17,350 bases of DNA from GCA-002779465 sp964596535 (GTDB taxonomy: Bacteria > Desulfobacterota > Desulfobacteria > Desulfobacterales > UBA2156). The notes below the pieces were generated by a model that was not told where the DNA came from, did not search any database, and saw only the letters and a program-made list of their open reading frames with translations. Position numbers and translations under genes: made by a program. This document shows, piece after piece, positions 7,673-14,245 of this stretch (its first letter is position 1; the number at the start of each line of letters is the position of its first letter). The stretch lies in assembly GCA_964596535.1 (NCBI GenBank), contig CAZQUR010000062.1, forward strand, positions 1 to 17,350. Reading direction: 5' to 3'.

Positions 7673-7829
7673 CGGCTTCGTAAAAAGTCCAACTTCTGCG
7701 TTGCGCTTCATCTCGCTGTCGCTGCGGCGTACGCTCAGTACGCCTCGCGACACGAAATTCGCGCGCCTTGAACTTGAACTTTTTACTTTGCCGTGTTCGC
7801 TGGCGACTTTTTACGAGTTTATCAACCTT
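7669..7829 (-). repeat. 161-bp dispersed inverted-repeat element (MITE-like)
   Basis: The element is bounded by imperfect inverted repeats: TTGACGGCTTCGTAAAAAGT at one end and, read inward from the other, TTGATAAACTCGTAAAAAGT (15 of 20 identical). Inside is a perfect 7-bp hairpin, GGCGTAC-GCTCA-GTACGCC (7726-7744). Read on the minus strand it matches the element starting at 17241, sharing blocks GTAAAAAGTCG, GGCAAAGTAAAAAG, CAAGGCGCGC and GAGGCGTACT. It codes for nothing evident and fills the convergent junction between sppA and the YciO-like gene. Family-wide name unknown to me. Confidence 0.85.
7726..7744. repeat. Hairpin inside the dispersed element
   Basis: GGCGTAC and GTACGCC flank a 5-nt loop GCTCA. 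The same 7-bp stem recurs at 17326-17345 around a different 6-nt loop (TTACAG). The stem is kept while the loop changes, which suggests that the folded form matters. Confidence 0.7.
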
Positions 7830-7877
7830 AATGGCTTCGTAAAAAGCCCATCTGCGGCGTTGCGCGGCATTCCTCTC
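7828..7877 (+). repeat. Partial copy (end fragment) of the dispersed repeat
   Basis: This stretch begins TTAATGGCTTCGTAAAAAGC directly after the 161-bp element and continues with GCGGCGTTGCGCGGCATTCC. It is nearly identical to the reverse complement of 1-57. It stops exactly at the stop codon of the minus-strand gene (7878-7880), so the sppA/yciO junction is wholly made of repeat sequence. Confidence 0.8.
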
Positions 7878-8486
7878 CTATTCGAAAAGGCTCGCATCCC
7901 CCAGCCCTTTACGGATGATTTCCGGGGTGTCGTCGATCAGGGAGATGACGCTGGAGGGCTCTCCCGATACCGGCCCCCCGTCCACCACCCCGTCGATCCG
8001 TGATCCCAGGGCATCATGAATTAAAAAGGGGTCATCCAATATCGTCCCGTCGGGCCGCGTGGCGCTGGTGGAGATGATGGGGTTCCCCAGCTCCCGGACC
8101 AGGGCGAGGCAGATGGCATGGTCCGGCACCCGAATGCCCGCGGTCTTTCGGCGCGTCAGCATGATCTCGGGGACGAGCCGGGATCCCTCCAGAATGAAGG
8201 TGTACGGACCGGGCAAAAGCCTGCGCATGGTTTTATACGCGTAATTGGATACCTTGGCGTACCGGCTGATGTCTTTCAGATCGCTGCAGATGAAGCTGAA
8301 GGGCTGGTTCTTGGACGTCTGCTTGATCTGGTAGATGCGCTGGATCGCTTTCTTGTTGAAGAGGTCACACCCGATGCCGTAGACGGTATCCGTGGGATAG
8401 GCGATAATCCCGCCGTTTTTCAGGATATCGGTCACCTTTCGGATGTGCCGCATCTGGGGGTTCTTGGGATTGATTTCGATCAGCAT
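7878..8486 (-). CDS. yciO: YciO/TsaC/Sua5-family protein (threonylcarbamoyl-AMP synthase-like)
   Basis: This 202-residue YrdC-fold protein resembles the E. coli YciO branch. It has INPKNPQMR near the N-terminus, YPTDTVYGIGCD (residues 30-41), RRKTAGIRVPDH and a C-terminal SLIDDTPEIIRKGLGD. TsaC/Sua5 proteins make threonylcarbamoyl-AMP for the tRNA t6A37 modification. YciO proteins share the fold, but their role is less certain. The K-x-R motif of TsaC reads K55-Q56-T57 here, so the Arg is replaced. The ATG at 8486 is chosen because homology begins there; the frame stays open to 8636, but that stretch lies in hairpin repeats. It converges on sppA and its stop touches a repeat. Whether it is the t6A enzyme of this genome is unknown. 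Confidence 0.85.
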   Translation of the reverse strand: MLIEINPKNPQMRHIRKVTDILKNGGIIAYPTDTVYGIGCDLFNKKAIQRIYQIKQTSKNQPFSFICSDLKDISRYAKVSNYAYKTMRRLLPGPYTFILEGSRLVPEIMLTRRKTAGIRVPDHAICLALVRELGNPIISTSATRPDGTILDDPFLIHDALGSRIDGVVDGGPVSGEPSSVISLIDDTPEIIRKGLGDASLFE

Positions 8487-8550
8487 GGCGTGCCGTCTTG
8501 TCCTGTATCGCTCCGGTGGCGGTGATTCTTCCAAGTAACTTCTCCCTGCT

Positions 8551-8580
8551 GCTTTCCGGTAAATCCCCTCAAAGGCGGGG
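8551..8580. repeat. CCGGTAAATCCCC hairpin repeat, copy 1
   Basis: GCTTTCCGGTAAATCCCC is followed by a short spacer with CAAA and then CGGGG. The CCCC and GGGG blocks can pair as a small hairpin. It is nearly identical to 9001-9030 and related to 8702-8732. Confidence 0.75.
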
Positions 8581-8598
8581 TTTTCGAAAAGAGTGTAA

Positions 8599-8619
8599 GG
8601 CGGGATTTTACATCCCGCC
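8599..8619. repeat. GGCGGGAT palindromic hairpin
   Basis: GGCGGGAT and ATCCCGCC form a perfect 8-bp stem around the 5-nt loop TTTAC. It is of the same design as 8642-8662, with a one-base change (GGGAT versus GGCAT) compensated on the other arm. Confidence 0.8.
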
Positions 8620-8641
8620 GCAGGACCGATGGTCATTTTAC

Positions 8642-8662
8642 GGCGGCATATAAAATGCCGCC
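8642..8662. repeat. GGCGGCAT palindromic hairpin
   Basis: GGCGGCAT and ATGCCGCC form a perfect 8-bp stem around ATAAA. The context ACCGATGGTCATTTTACGG before it and CCCTAC after it recur, degenerate, at 8809-8851, so the repeated unit is longer than the hairpin. Confidence 0.8.
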
Positions 8663-8671
8663 CTACAGGTA

Positions 8672-8697
8672 ATTTTCGATTTCAATACCGATACCGA
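8672..8697 (-). repeat. GATACC motif shared with the cmk-rpsA gap
   Basis: On the minus strand this reads TCGGTATCGG, four variable bases, then GAAATCG. The same pattern occurs on the plus strand at 4637-4657. It sits between a GGCGGCAT hairpin and the second CCCC/GGGG hairpin. Confidence 0.55.
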
Positions 8698-8701
8698 GTT
8701 A

Positions 8702-8732
8702 CTTTCGGATAAATCCCCGCCCAAAGACGGGG
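8702..8732. repeat. CCGGTAAATCCCC hairpin repeat, copy 2 (diverged)
   Basis: CTTTCGGATAAATCCCC is followed by a spacer with CAAAGA and then CGGGG. It aligns with copies 1 and 3 with a few changes in the lead and spacer; the CCCC/GGGG pairing is kept. Confidence 0.7.
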
Positions 8733-8808
8733 TGCAACGCTATTCATTATGACGACTCCCCGGGGCTTGTCAAGGCCGGATGAATGATGGGAGGACGGGC
8801 CCCCCGGA

Positions 8809-8851
8809 AACCGACCGTCATTTTTCGGGAGCATGTAAAGTGCCACCCTAC
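8809..8851. repeat. Degenerate third copy of the GGCGGCAT module
   Basis: ACCGACCGTCATTTTTCGG followed by GAGCATGTAAAGTGCCACCCTAC aligns along its length with 8625-8666. The stem is largely lost (GGGAGCAT against GTGCCACC), so this looks like a decayed copy. Confidence 0.55.
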
Positions 8852-8865
8852 CTTCCTGCCGCCTG

Positions 8866-8966
8866 TCCCTCGGCCCCTCGGCCCCTCGACCCCTTGACCC
8901 CTCGACCCCTTGACCCCTCGACCCCTTGACCCCTTGACCCCTCGCCCCTCGACCCCTCGGACCCTT
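8866..8966. repeat. 8-bp tandem repeat (minisatellite), unit CCCCTYGA
   Basis: About 12 head-to-tail units of an 8-mer, mostly CCCCTCGA and CCCCTTGA, with CCCCTCGG at both edges and one unit short by a base. One strand is extremely C-rich and the other G-rich. Since 8 is not a multiple of 3, reading through it gives an 8-residue period (Gly/Arg/Lys/Ser-rich on the minus strand), which accounts for the open frames there. Confidence 0.9.
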
Positions 8967-9000
8967 TGCTCCCGACCCTTCCACGTCATTTCACTGTCTT

Positions 9001-9030
9001 GCTTTCCGGTAAATCCCCGTCAAATCGGGG
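9001..9030. repeat. CCGGTAAATCCCC hairpin repeat, copy 3
   Basis: GCTTTCCGGTAAATCCCC, a GTCAAAT spacer, then CGGGG. It is nearly identical to 8551-8580 and keeps the CCCC/GGGG pairing. Confidence 0.75.
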
Positions 9031-9066
9031 GGCAGCGCAAATCTTCAAGGGAAAGGAGGTGTTCGC

Positions 9067-9087
9067 CTTTTTACGAAGCCGTCAAAG
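9067..9087 (-). repeat. End fragment of the large dispersed repeat
   Basis: On the minus strand this reads TTGACGGCTTCGTAAAAAG, the same terminal sequence as at 7669. The interior of the element is not recognisable next to it. A second fragment, GATGAAATCGTAAAAA near 9189-9204, resembles the opposite end as seen at 17245, and lies 30 nt before guaB. Confidence 0.65.
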
Positions 9088-9237
9088 TTATGCGTTGATA
9101 AGTCCCGGCGGTTTTGTTATGCAGGTGCCACATTGATAACCATGGAATCCGAAGTCCAGAAGACCGGTCTCTTCCAAACTCAAAATTGGATGAAATCGTA
9201 AAAATCCTATACACCATTCTTTTCATGGAGCACTCCA

Positions 9238-10701
9238 ATGGCGAAACTGACCCTTGAAGAAGGCATTTCCTTCGACGACGTCCTGCTGGTCCCCAACTAT
9301 TCCGATGTCCTGCCCAGAGAGGTGAACGTCTCCACCCAATTGACCCGGAACATCTCCTTGAGTATTCCCATCGTCAGTGCGGCCATGGATACGGTGACGG
9401 AACACGCCGCCGCCATCACCATGGCGCAGGAAGGGGGCATCGGCTTCATCCACCGGAACATGAGCATTGCCACCCAGGTCAAAGAGGTGGACAAGGTGAA
9501 GAAATCCGAGAGCGGGATGATCATCGATCCGGTCACCGTCCACCCGGAGCAGCCGGTCCATGAAGTGCTCCAATTGATGGAGCATTACCGGATTTCCGGG
9601 CTCCCGGTGATCAAGGGCGACAAGCTGGTGGGCATCGTCACCAACCGGGACTTGCGTTTCGAAACCGACCTTGAAAAATCCGTATCGGAAGTGATGACCA
9701 AGGAGAACCTGATTACGGTTCAGGAAGGGATCACGCTGGAAGATTCCAAAAAGCTTTTGCACCAGCACCGGATCGAGAAACTCCTGGTGGTGGATGCCAA
9801 GGGGCGGCTCAAGGGCATGATCACCATCAAGGACATTGAAAAGATCAAAAAATATCCCAACGCCTGCAAAGACCGAATGGGACGTCTCCGCGTGGGGGCG
9901 GCCGTCGGGGTGGGGGGGGACATGGAATCCCGTACCGAAGGGCTGTTGGGTGCCGGTGCGGACGTGATTCTCATCGACACGTCCCACGGCCACACCAAGA
10001 ATGTCCTGGACGCCGTAAAGCGCCTGAAGGGTGCCTTCAGCAACATCGAGCTCATCGCCGGAAACGTGGCAACGGCCAAGGGGGCCGAAGACCTGATCGA
10101 TGCCGGGGTGGACGGCGTCAAGATCGGGATCGGCCCGGGATCCATCTGTACCACCCGGATCGTGGCCGGCGCCGGGGTCCCCCAAATCACGGCGATTTTA
10201 AACTGCCGCTCCATTTCCGCCAGGACCGGTGTTCCCCTTATCGCCGACGGCGGCATCAAGTTTTCCGGTGACATCACAAAGGCCATGGCGGCCGGTGCCC
10301 ACACCGTGATGCTTGGAGGGCTTTTTGCCGGGACCGAAGAAAGTCCCGGAGAACTGTTTCTTTACCAGGGACGGAGCTACAAGGTCTACCGGGGCATGGG
10401 ATCCCTGGAGGCCATGAAGCAGGGGAGTCTCGACCGCTATTTCCAGGGAGAGTTGGAAGCCGCGGACAAGCTCGTTCCGGAAGGGATCGTGGGGAAGGTC
10501 CCGTACCGGGGACCGTTATCCGCCAATGTCCTTCAACTCATCGGCGGGCTCAAAGCCGGCATGGGGTATTTGGGGTGCCGGACCCTGGATGAATTGCGGG
10601 AAAAGGCCCGGTTCCTCCGGATCACGGCGGCGGGCCTCAAGGAAAGCCACGTCCATGACGTCATCATCACCAAGGAAGCCCCCAACTACCGGTTCGAGTG
10701 A
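9238..10701 (+). CDS. guaB: Inosine-5'-monophosphate dehydrogenase
   Basis: This 487-residue IMPDH oxidises IMP to XMP with NAD, the committed step to GMP. The TIM barrel is interrupted by two CBS domains at about residues 96-142 and 157-204. The catalytic loop GPGSICTTRIVAGAGVPQ places the nucleophile at Cys304, matching Cys305 of E. coli GuaB. The later SLDRYFQ and KLVPEGIVGKVPYRGPL segments are the mobile flap region. ATG 9238 follows GGAG (9227-9230) with 7-nt spacing. It lies downstream of the repeat island and 16 nt before dnaE, so the two are probably co-transcribed. No guaA is in the window. Length and motifs are complete. Confidence 0.97.
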   Translation: MAKLTLEEGISFDDVLLVPNYSDVLPREVNVSTQLTRNISLSIPIVSAAMDTVTEHAAAITMAQEGGIGFIHRNMSIATQVKEVDKVKKSESGMIIDPVTVHPEQPVHEVLQLMEHYRISGLPVIKGDKLVGIVTNRDLRFETDLEKSVSEVMTKENLITVQEGITLEDSKKLLHQHRIEKLLVVDAKGRLKGMITIKDIEKIKKYPNACKDRMGRLRVGAAVGVGGDMESRTEGLLGAGADVILIDTSHGHTKNVLDAVKRLKGAFSNIELIAGNVATAKGAEDLIDAGVDGVKIGIGPGSICTTRIVAGAGVPQITAILNCRSISARTGVPLIADGGIKFSGDITKAMAAGAHTVMLGGLFAGTEESPGELFLYQGRSYKVYRGMGSLEAMKQGSLDRYFQGELEAADKLVPEGIVGKVPYRGPLSANVLQLIGGLKAGMGYLGCRTLDELREKARFLRITAAGLKESHVHDVIITKEAPNYRFE

Positions 10702-10702
10702 T

Positions 10703-10707
10703 GAGGA
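10703..10707 (+). promoter_or_regulatory. Ribosome-binding site deciding the dnaE start
   Basis: GAGGA lies 10 nt before ATG 10718, just after the guaB stop. The dnaE frame stays open back to 10526 inside guaB, but those residues are a shadow of guaB and are not homologous to DnaE. Confidence 0.7.
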
Positions 10708-10717
10708 TTTTCCGGAC

Positions 10718-13700
10718 ATGAATGTGCCTCCCCCCGCTTTTGTCCATCTTCATGTGCATACCCAGTACAGCCTCCTGGACGGCGCCATCCGCATCGACCG
10801 GCTCCTGCGGCGATGCCAGGAACTGGGCATGCCCGCCGTCGCCGTCACCGATCACGGCACCATGTTCGGGGTCGTGGAATTCTATGAAAAGGCCCATGCC
10901 GCCGGGATCAAACCCATCATCGGGTGCGAGTGCTACGTGGCCCCCCGAACCATCGCCGACAAAACCCCCTCGGACAACAAGGGCCTGTCCCACCTGGTGC
11001 TCTTGGCCCAAAACGAAACCGGGTACCGGAACCTGTGCCGGCTTTGCACCCTCGCCCACTTGGAAGGGTTTTACTACAAGCCCCGCATCGACAAGACCCT
11101 CTTAAAGGCCCATCACGAGGGGCTCATCGCCATGTCTTCCTGCCTGCACGGCGAGATCGCCCGGCAGTTGAACAATGGAAGATACGAAAAAGCGGTTCAG
11201 ACGGCCCGGGAATATCACCGGATCATGGGAGAGGAAAATTTTTTCCTGGAGATCCAGGACAACGGCCTGGAGGAACAAATCAAGGTGAACCAGGGCCTGG
11301 TGCAAATCAGCCGGGAACTCTCCATTCCCATGGTGGCTACCAATGACTGCCATTATCTTCACAAAGAAGACGCACCCGCCCACGACGTCCTCCTGTGTAT
11401 CCAGACGGGCAAGACCGTCCATGAATCCGAGCGGCTCAAGTTCCGCACCGACGGTCTTTATTTCAAATCCCCCGCCGAAATGACCCGGGCGTTCGCGGAT
11501 CATCCCGACGCCCTGGCCAGCACCACGGCCATTGCCGAGCGGTGCAACGTGACGCTGGATTTGAAAACGTATCATTTTCCCAAGTATCCCCTGGGCGAAG
11601 CGGTCTCCGAAGAAAACCTCTTCCGGAAACGGGTGGCCGAAGGCTACGACCGCCTCATGACCCGCCTCAGGAAAACCGATCCGGATCTCGACGAAACCCC
11701 GTACCGGGAACGCCTGGCAAAGGAGATCGAGATCATCGTCCAGATGGGGTTTTCCGGATATTTTCTCATCGTTTCGGATATCATCCAATACGCCAAGACC
11801 AACCATATCCCGGTGGGCCCCGGCCGGGGGAGCGCCGCCGGGAGCCTGGTGGCCTACGCCCTCGGGATCACCGACCTGGATCCGCTCTCCCACGGGCTCA
11901 TCTTCGAGCGCTTCCTCAATCCCGCCCGGAAGAGCATGCCGGATATCGACGTGGATTTTTGCATCAACGGCCGGGAAGACGTCTTCAGGTACGTGGTGGA
12001 GCGTTACGGCGGGGGCGAATACGTGGCCCAGATCATCACCTTCGGAAAGCTCAAGACCCGGGCCGTGATCCGCGATGTGGGACGGGCCCTGGCCATCCCG
12101 CTGAACGAGGTGGATACCATTGCCAAGCTGGTCCCGGACGTCTTGAACATCAGCCTCGATGATGCGTTGCTCATGGAGCCCCGGTTGTCCGAGCTGGCGG
12201 AAAAGAAAACGGAATACGCCGAACTCCTGAAGATCTGCCGGGTCCTGGAAGGCCTCCCCCGGCACGCCTCCACCCATGCCGCGGGCGTGGTGATCGCCGA
12301 CAGGCCCCTGGTGGACTACATGCCCCTGTACCGGGGGAAACGGGGGGAAGTAGTCACCCAGTTCGATATGAAATCCGTGGAAAAGATCGGGCTGGTGAAA
12401 TTCGACCTCCTGGGCCTGAAAAACCTGACCATCATCGCCAGCACCCTTTCTTTGATCCAGCTCCAGAAAAAGATTCCGCCGAACCTGGAGGAACTCCAAT
12501 TGGACGATCCCGACACCTACCGGCTTTTGTCCGCCGGAAACACCACCGGTGTGTTCCAGCTGGAAAGCGCCGGAATGCGGGATCTCCTCATGCGTCTGAA
12601 ACCCGGCTGTTTCGAGGACATCGTGGCCCTGGTGGCCCTGTACCGCCCCGGCCCCTTGGGGGGGATGTCCGAAGATTTCGTCCAGCGGAAAACCGGGAAA
12701 AAGGACGTCGAATACCTCCTCCCCGAACTGGAGCCCATCCTGAAGGAGACTTACGGCGTCATCGTCTACCAGGAACAGGTCATGAAGATCGCCGCGGTTT
12801 TGGCGGACTATTCCATGTCCGAAGCCGATGATCTGCGCAAGGCCATGGGGAAAAAGATTCCCGAAATCATGGAAAAACACCGGCTCCGTTTCCTGGAAGG
12901 GGCCCGGAAAAAGGGGGTCCCCGTCCCCCAGGCGGAAAAGATCTTCAATCTCATGGAAAAGTTCGGGGGATACGGGTTTAACAAATCCCACAGCGCGGCC
13001 TATTCCCTCATCGCCTACCAGACCGCCTACCTGAAAGCCCATTTTCCCGTGGAGTTCATGGCCTCTCTTCTTTCCAACGAGGCCGCATCTTCCGATGAAG
13101 TGGAAAAGTATATCGGCGAATGCCGGGCCCAGAAGATCGAGGTCCATCCGCCCGATGTCAATGAAAGTGAAAAAGCCTTTTCGGTTTCCGGGGAAAAAAT
13201 CCGTTTCGGGTTGATGGCCGTCAAAAACGTCGGCGAAGGGGCCATCGATTCCATTTTGGAAACCCGGAAAGACGGACCGTTTACGTCCATTTTCGATTTT
13301 TGCGAGCGCGTGGATTTACGAAAGATCAACAAACGGGTCATCGAAAGCCTCATCAAATGCGGCGGTTTTGACTGTACCGGAGAGTTTCGATCCCGGATGG
13401 CGGCGGTCCTGGAAGACGCCATGGAGTACGGGCATCAGGCCCAGCGCCGGAAGGCGGATCCCCAGATGGGACTCTTCGATATGGACGCGGGCGGGGAGCC
13501 CGCCGATCATCCGGCCTATCCCCAGATCGACGAATGGGAGGAAAAGGAGCGCCTGTCTTACGAAAAAGAATCGTTGGGCTTTTACATCAGCGGGCATCCC
13601 CTGGCGGCCCATGTGCCCATGCTGGACCGATTCGTCAATGCGGGGACCATCGACCTGAAAGACAAATCAGACGGAGAAGCGATCCGGATCGGCGGCCTGG

Positions 13701-14245
13701 TGCCCAATGTCAAAATCATCACCACCAAGAAAAACGGTCCCATGGCATTCGTCATCCTGGAAGACCTCCACGGCACCGTGGAGACCGTACTCTTCCCCAG
13801 CGTCTACGCCGAGGCGGCCCGCCTGTTGAACCCCGAAACGCCGGTTTTGGTGGAAGGCCGCCTGCAAAAGGATGAAAGCAGCGTCAAGGTCATCGCCGAA
13901 ACGGTGATTCCCCTGGAACGTGCCGAAGAGGTCCTGGCCGACGCCATCCACCTCCACCTGGACATCCGCAAGACCGACCCGTCCGTCCTTGAAAAATTAA
14001 AGGAGATCATGGATCGGCATCCGGGGAACTGCGCGGCGTTCCTTCATCTCGTGGACCCGGACCGGACCGAGACGGTCATCGCCTTTCCGGAGACCCGGCG
14101 GTATGCCGCCTCGAAGGAACTCATCCGGGAAGTCAATGCCTGCATCGGCGACGAGGGCGTTCGGACCACGTATCGACCCGTGGCGGCGGCTTCCGCGACC
14201 GCGCCGAAAAGCCGGGAACGGCGGAGGAATTTCCAGCATGCCTGA
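10718..14245 (+). CDS. dnaE: DNA polymerase III subunit alpha
   Basis: This 1175-residue replicative polymerase catalytic subunit is close in length to E. coli DnaE (1160). The N-terminal PHP domain starts at HLHVHTQYSLLDG (residues 10-22) and continues with TDHGTMFG. The palm carries PDIDVDF with catalytic Asp411 and Asp413; the third aspartate is Asp563 in KFDLLGLKNLTII. The fingers/beta-binding region, with GGYGFNKSHSAAYSLIAYQTAYLKAHFPVEF, is intact. The C-terminal OB fold (IRIGGLVPNVKIITTKKNGPMAF) is followed by a small tau-binding-type end. The start is set by GAGGA at 10703. Its last 8 bases overlap the next gene. No fusion, intein or frameshift is seen. Confidence 0.97.
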   Translation: MNVPPPAFVHLHVHTQYSLLDGAIRIDRLLRRCQELGMPAVAVTDHGTMFGVVEFYEKAHAAGIKPIIGCECYVAPRTIADKTPSDNKGLSHLVLLAQNETGYRNLCRLCTLAHLEGFYYKPRIDKTLLKAHHEGLIAMSSCLHGEIARQLNNGRYEKAVQTAREYHRIMGEENFFLEIQDNGLEEQIKVNQGLVQISRELSIPMVATNDCHYLHKEDAPAHDVLLCIQTGKTVHESERLKFRTDGLYFKSPAEMTRAFADHPDALASTTAIAERCNVTLDLKTYHFPKYPLGEAVSEENLFRKRVAEGYDRLMTRLRKTDPDLDETPYRERLAKEIEIIVQMGFSGYFLIVSDIIQYAKTNHIPVGPGRGSAAGSLVAYALGITDLDPLSHGLIFERFLNPARKSMPDIDVDFCINGREDVFRYVVERYGGGEYVAQIITFGKLKTRAVIRDVGRALAIPLNEVDTIAKLVPDVLNISLDDALLMEPRLSELAEKKTEYAELLKICRVLEGLPRHASTHAAGVVIADRPLVDYMPLYRGKRGEVVTQFDMKSVEKIGLVKFDLLGLKNLTIIASTLSLIQLQKKIPPNLEELQLDDPDTYRLLSAGNTTGVFQLESAGMRDLLMRLKPGCFEDIVALVALYRPGPLGGMSEDFVQRKTGKKDVEYLLPELEPILKETYGVIVYQEQVMKIAAVLADYSMSEADDLRKAMGKKIPEIMEKHRLRFLEGARKKGVPVPQAEKIFNLMEKFGGYGFNKSHSAAYSLIAYQTAYLKAHFPVEFMASLLSNEAASSDEVEKYIGECRAQKIEVHPPDVNESEKAFSVSGEKIRFGLMAVKNVGEGAIDSILETRKDGPFTSIFDFCERVDLRKINKRVIESLIKCGGFDCTGEFRSRMAAVLEDAMEYGHQAQRRKADPQMGLFDMDAGGEPADHPAYPQIDEWEEKERLSYEKESLGFYISGHPLAAHVPMLDRFVNAGTIDLKDKSDGEAIRIGGLVPNVKIITTKKNGPMAFVILEDLHGTVETVLFPSVYAEAARLLNPETPVLVEGRLQKDESSVKVIAETVIPLERAEEVLADAIHLHLDIRKTDPSVLEKLKEIMDRHPGNCAAFLHLVDPDRTETVIAFPETRRYAASKELIREVNACIGDEGVRTTYRPVAAASATAPKSRERRRNFQHA
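14223..14229 (+). promoter_or_regulatory. Ribosome-binding site of the manC-type gene, inside dnaE
   Basis: GGAGGAA, a strong Shine-Dalgarno sequence, lies 8 nt before ATG 14238 and within the last codons of dnaE. It identifies 14238 as the start rather than the in-frame ATG at 14103. Confidence 0.85.

Larger units (their letters stand above)
8487..9237. other. Repeat-rich intergenic island, no credible gene
   Basis: About 750 nt separate the divergent yciO-like gene and guaB. The region holds three copies of a CCGGTAAATCCCC hairpin, three GGCGGCAT-type hairpins, one GATACC motif, an 8-bp minisatellite and end fragments of the large dispersed repeat. Open frames exist on both strands but their products are low-complexity translations of repeats. 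Promoters for both flanking genes should lie here, but I cannot pick convincing -35/-10 pairs. Confidence 0.8.

Noticed and set aside
7500..8003. Plus-strand open frame running from sppA through the repeat region
   Set aside because: It is out of frame with sppA, passes through repeat DNA and ends inside the minus-strand gene; no ribosome-binding site or domain.
8487..8636. N-terminal extension of the YciO-like gene
   Set aside because: It translates hairpin repeats; family homology begins at the Met encoded at 8486.
8682..8989. Minus-strand open frames giving Gly/Arg/Lys/Ser-rich 8-residue repeats (collagen-like appearance)
   Set aside because: They are translations of the 8-bp minisatellite in several frames. 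No ribosome-binding site, no conserved flanking domain, and the same pattern appears in two frames.
8551..9030. Possible CRISPR array
   Set aside because: Repeats are short, of several types, unevenly spaced and interrupted by a minisatellite; no cas gene nearby and no uniform spacers.
9095..9123. TTGATA with downstream TTATGC as a guaB promoter
   Set aside because: The second hexamer is a poor -10 and the region is derived from repeat fragments; not supportable from sequence alone.
10526..10717. Upstream extension of the dnaE frame into guaB
   Set aside because: The 64 extra residues are Ser/Arg/Gly-rich out-of-frame guaB sequence; DnaE homology and the GAGGA ribosome-binding site both place the start at 10718.
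11102..13147. Long minus-strand open frame (681 codons) opposite dnaE
   Set aside because: Shadow of dnaE caused by GC-rich codon use; the product is His/Gly/Asp-rich with no recognisable domain, while the plus strand encodes a complete polymerase.
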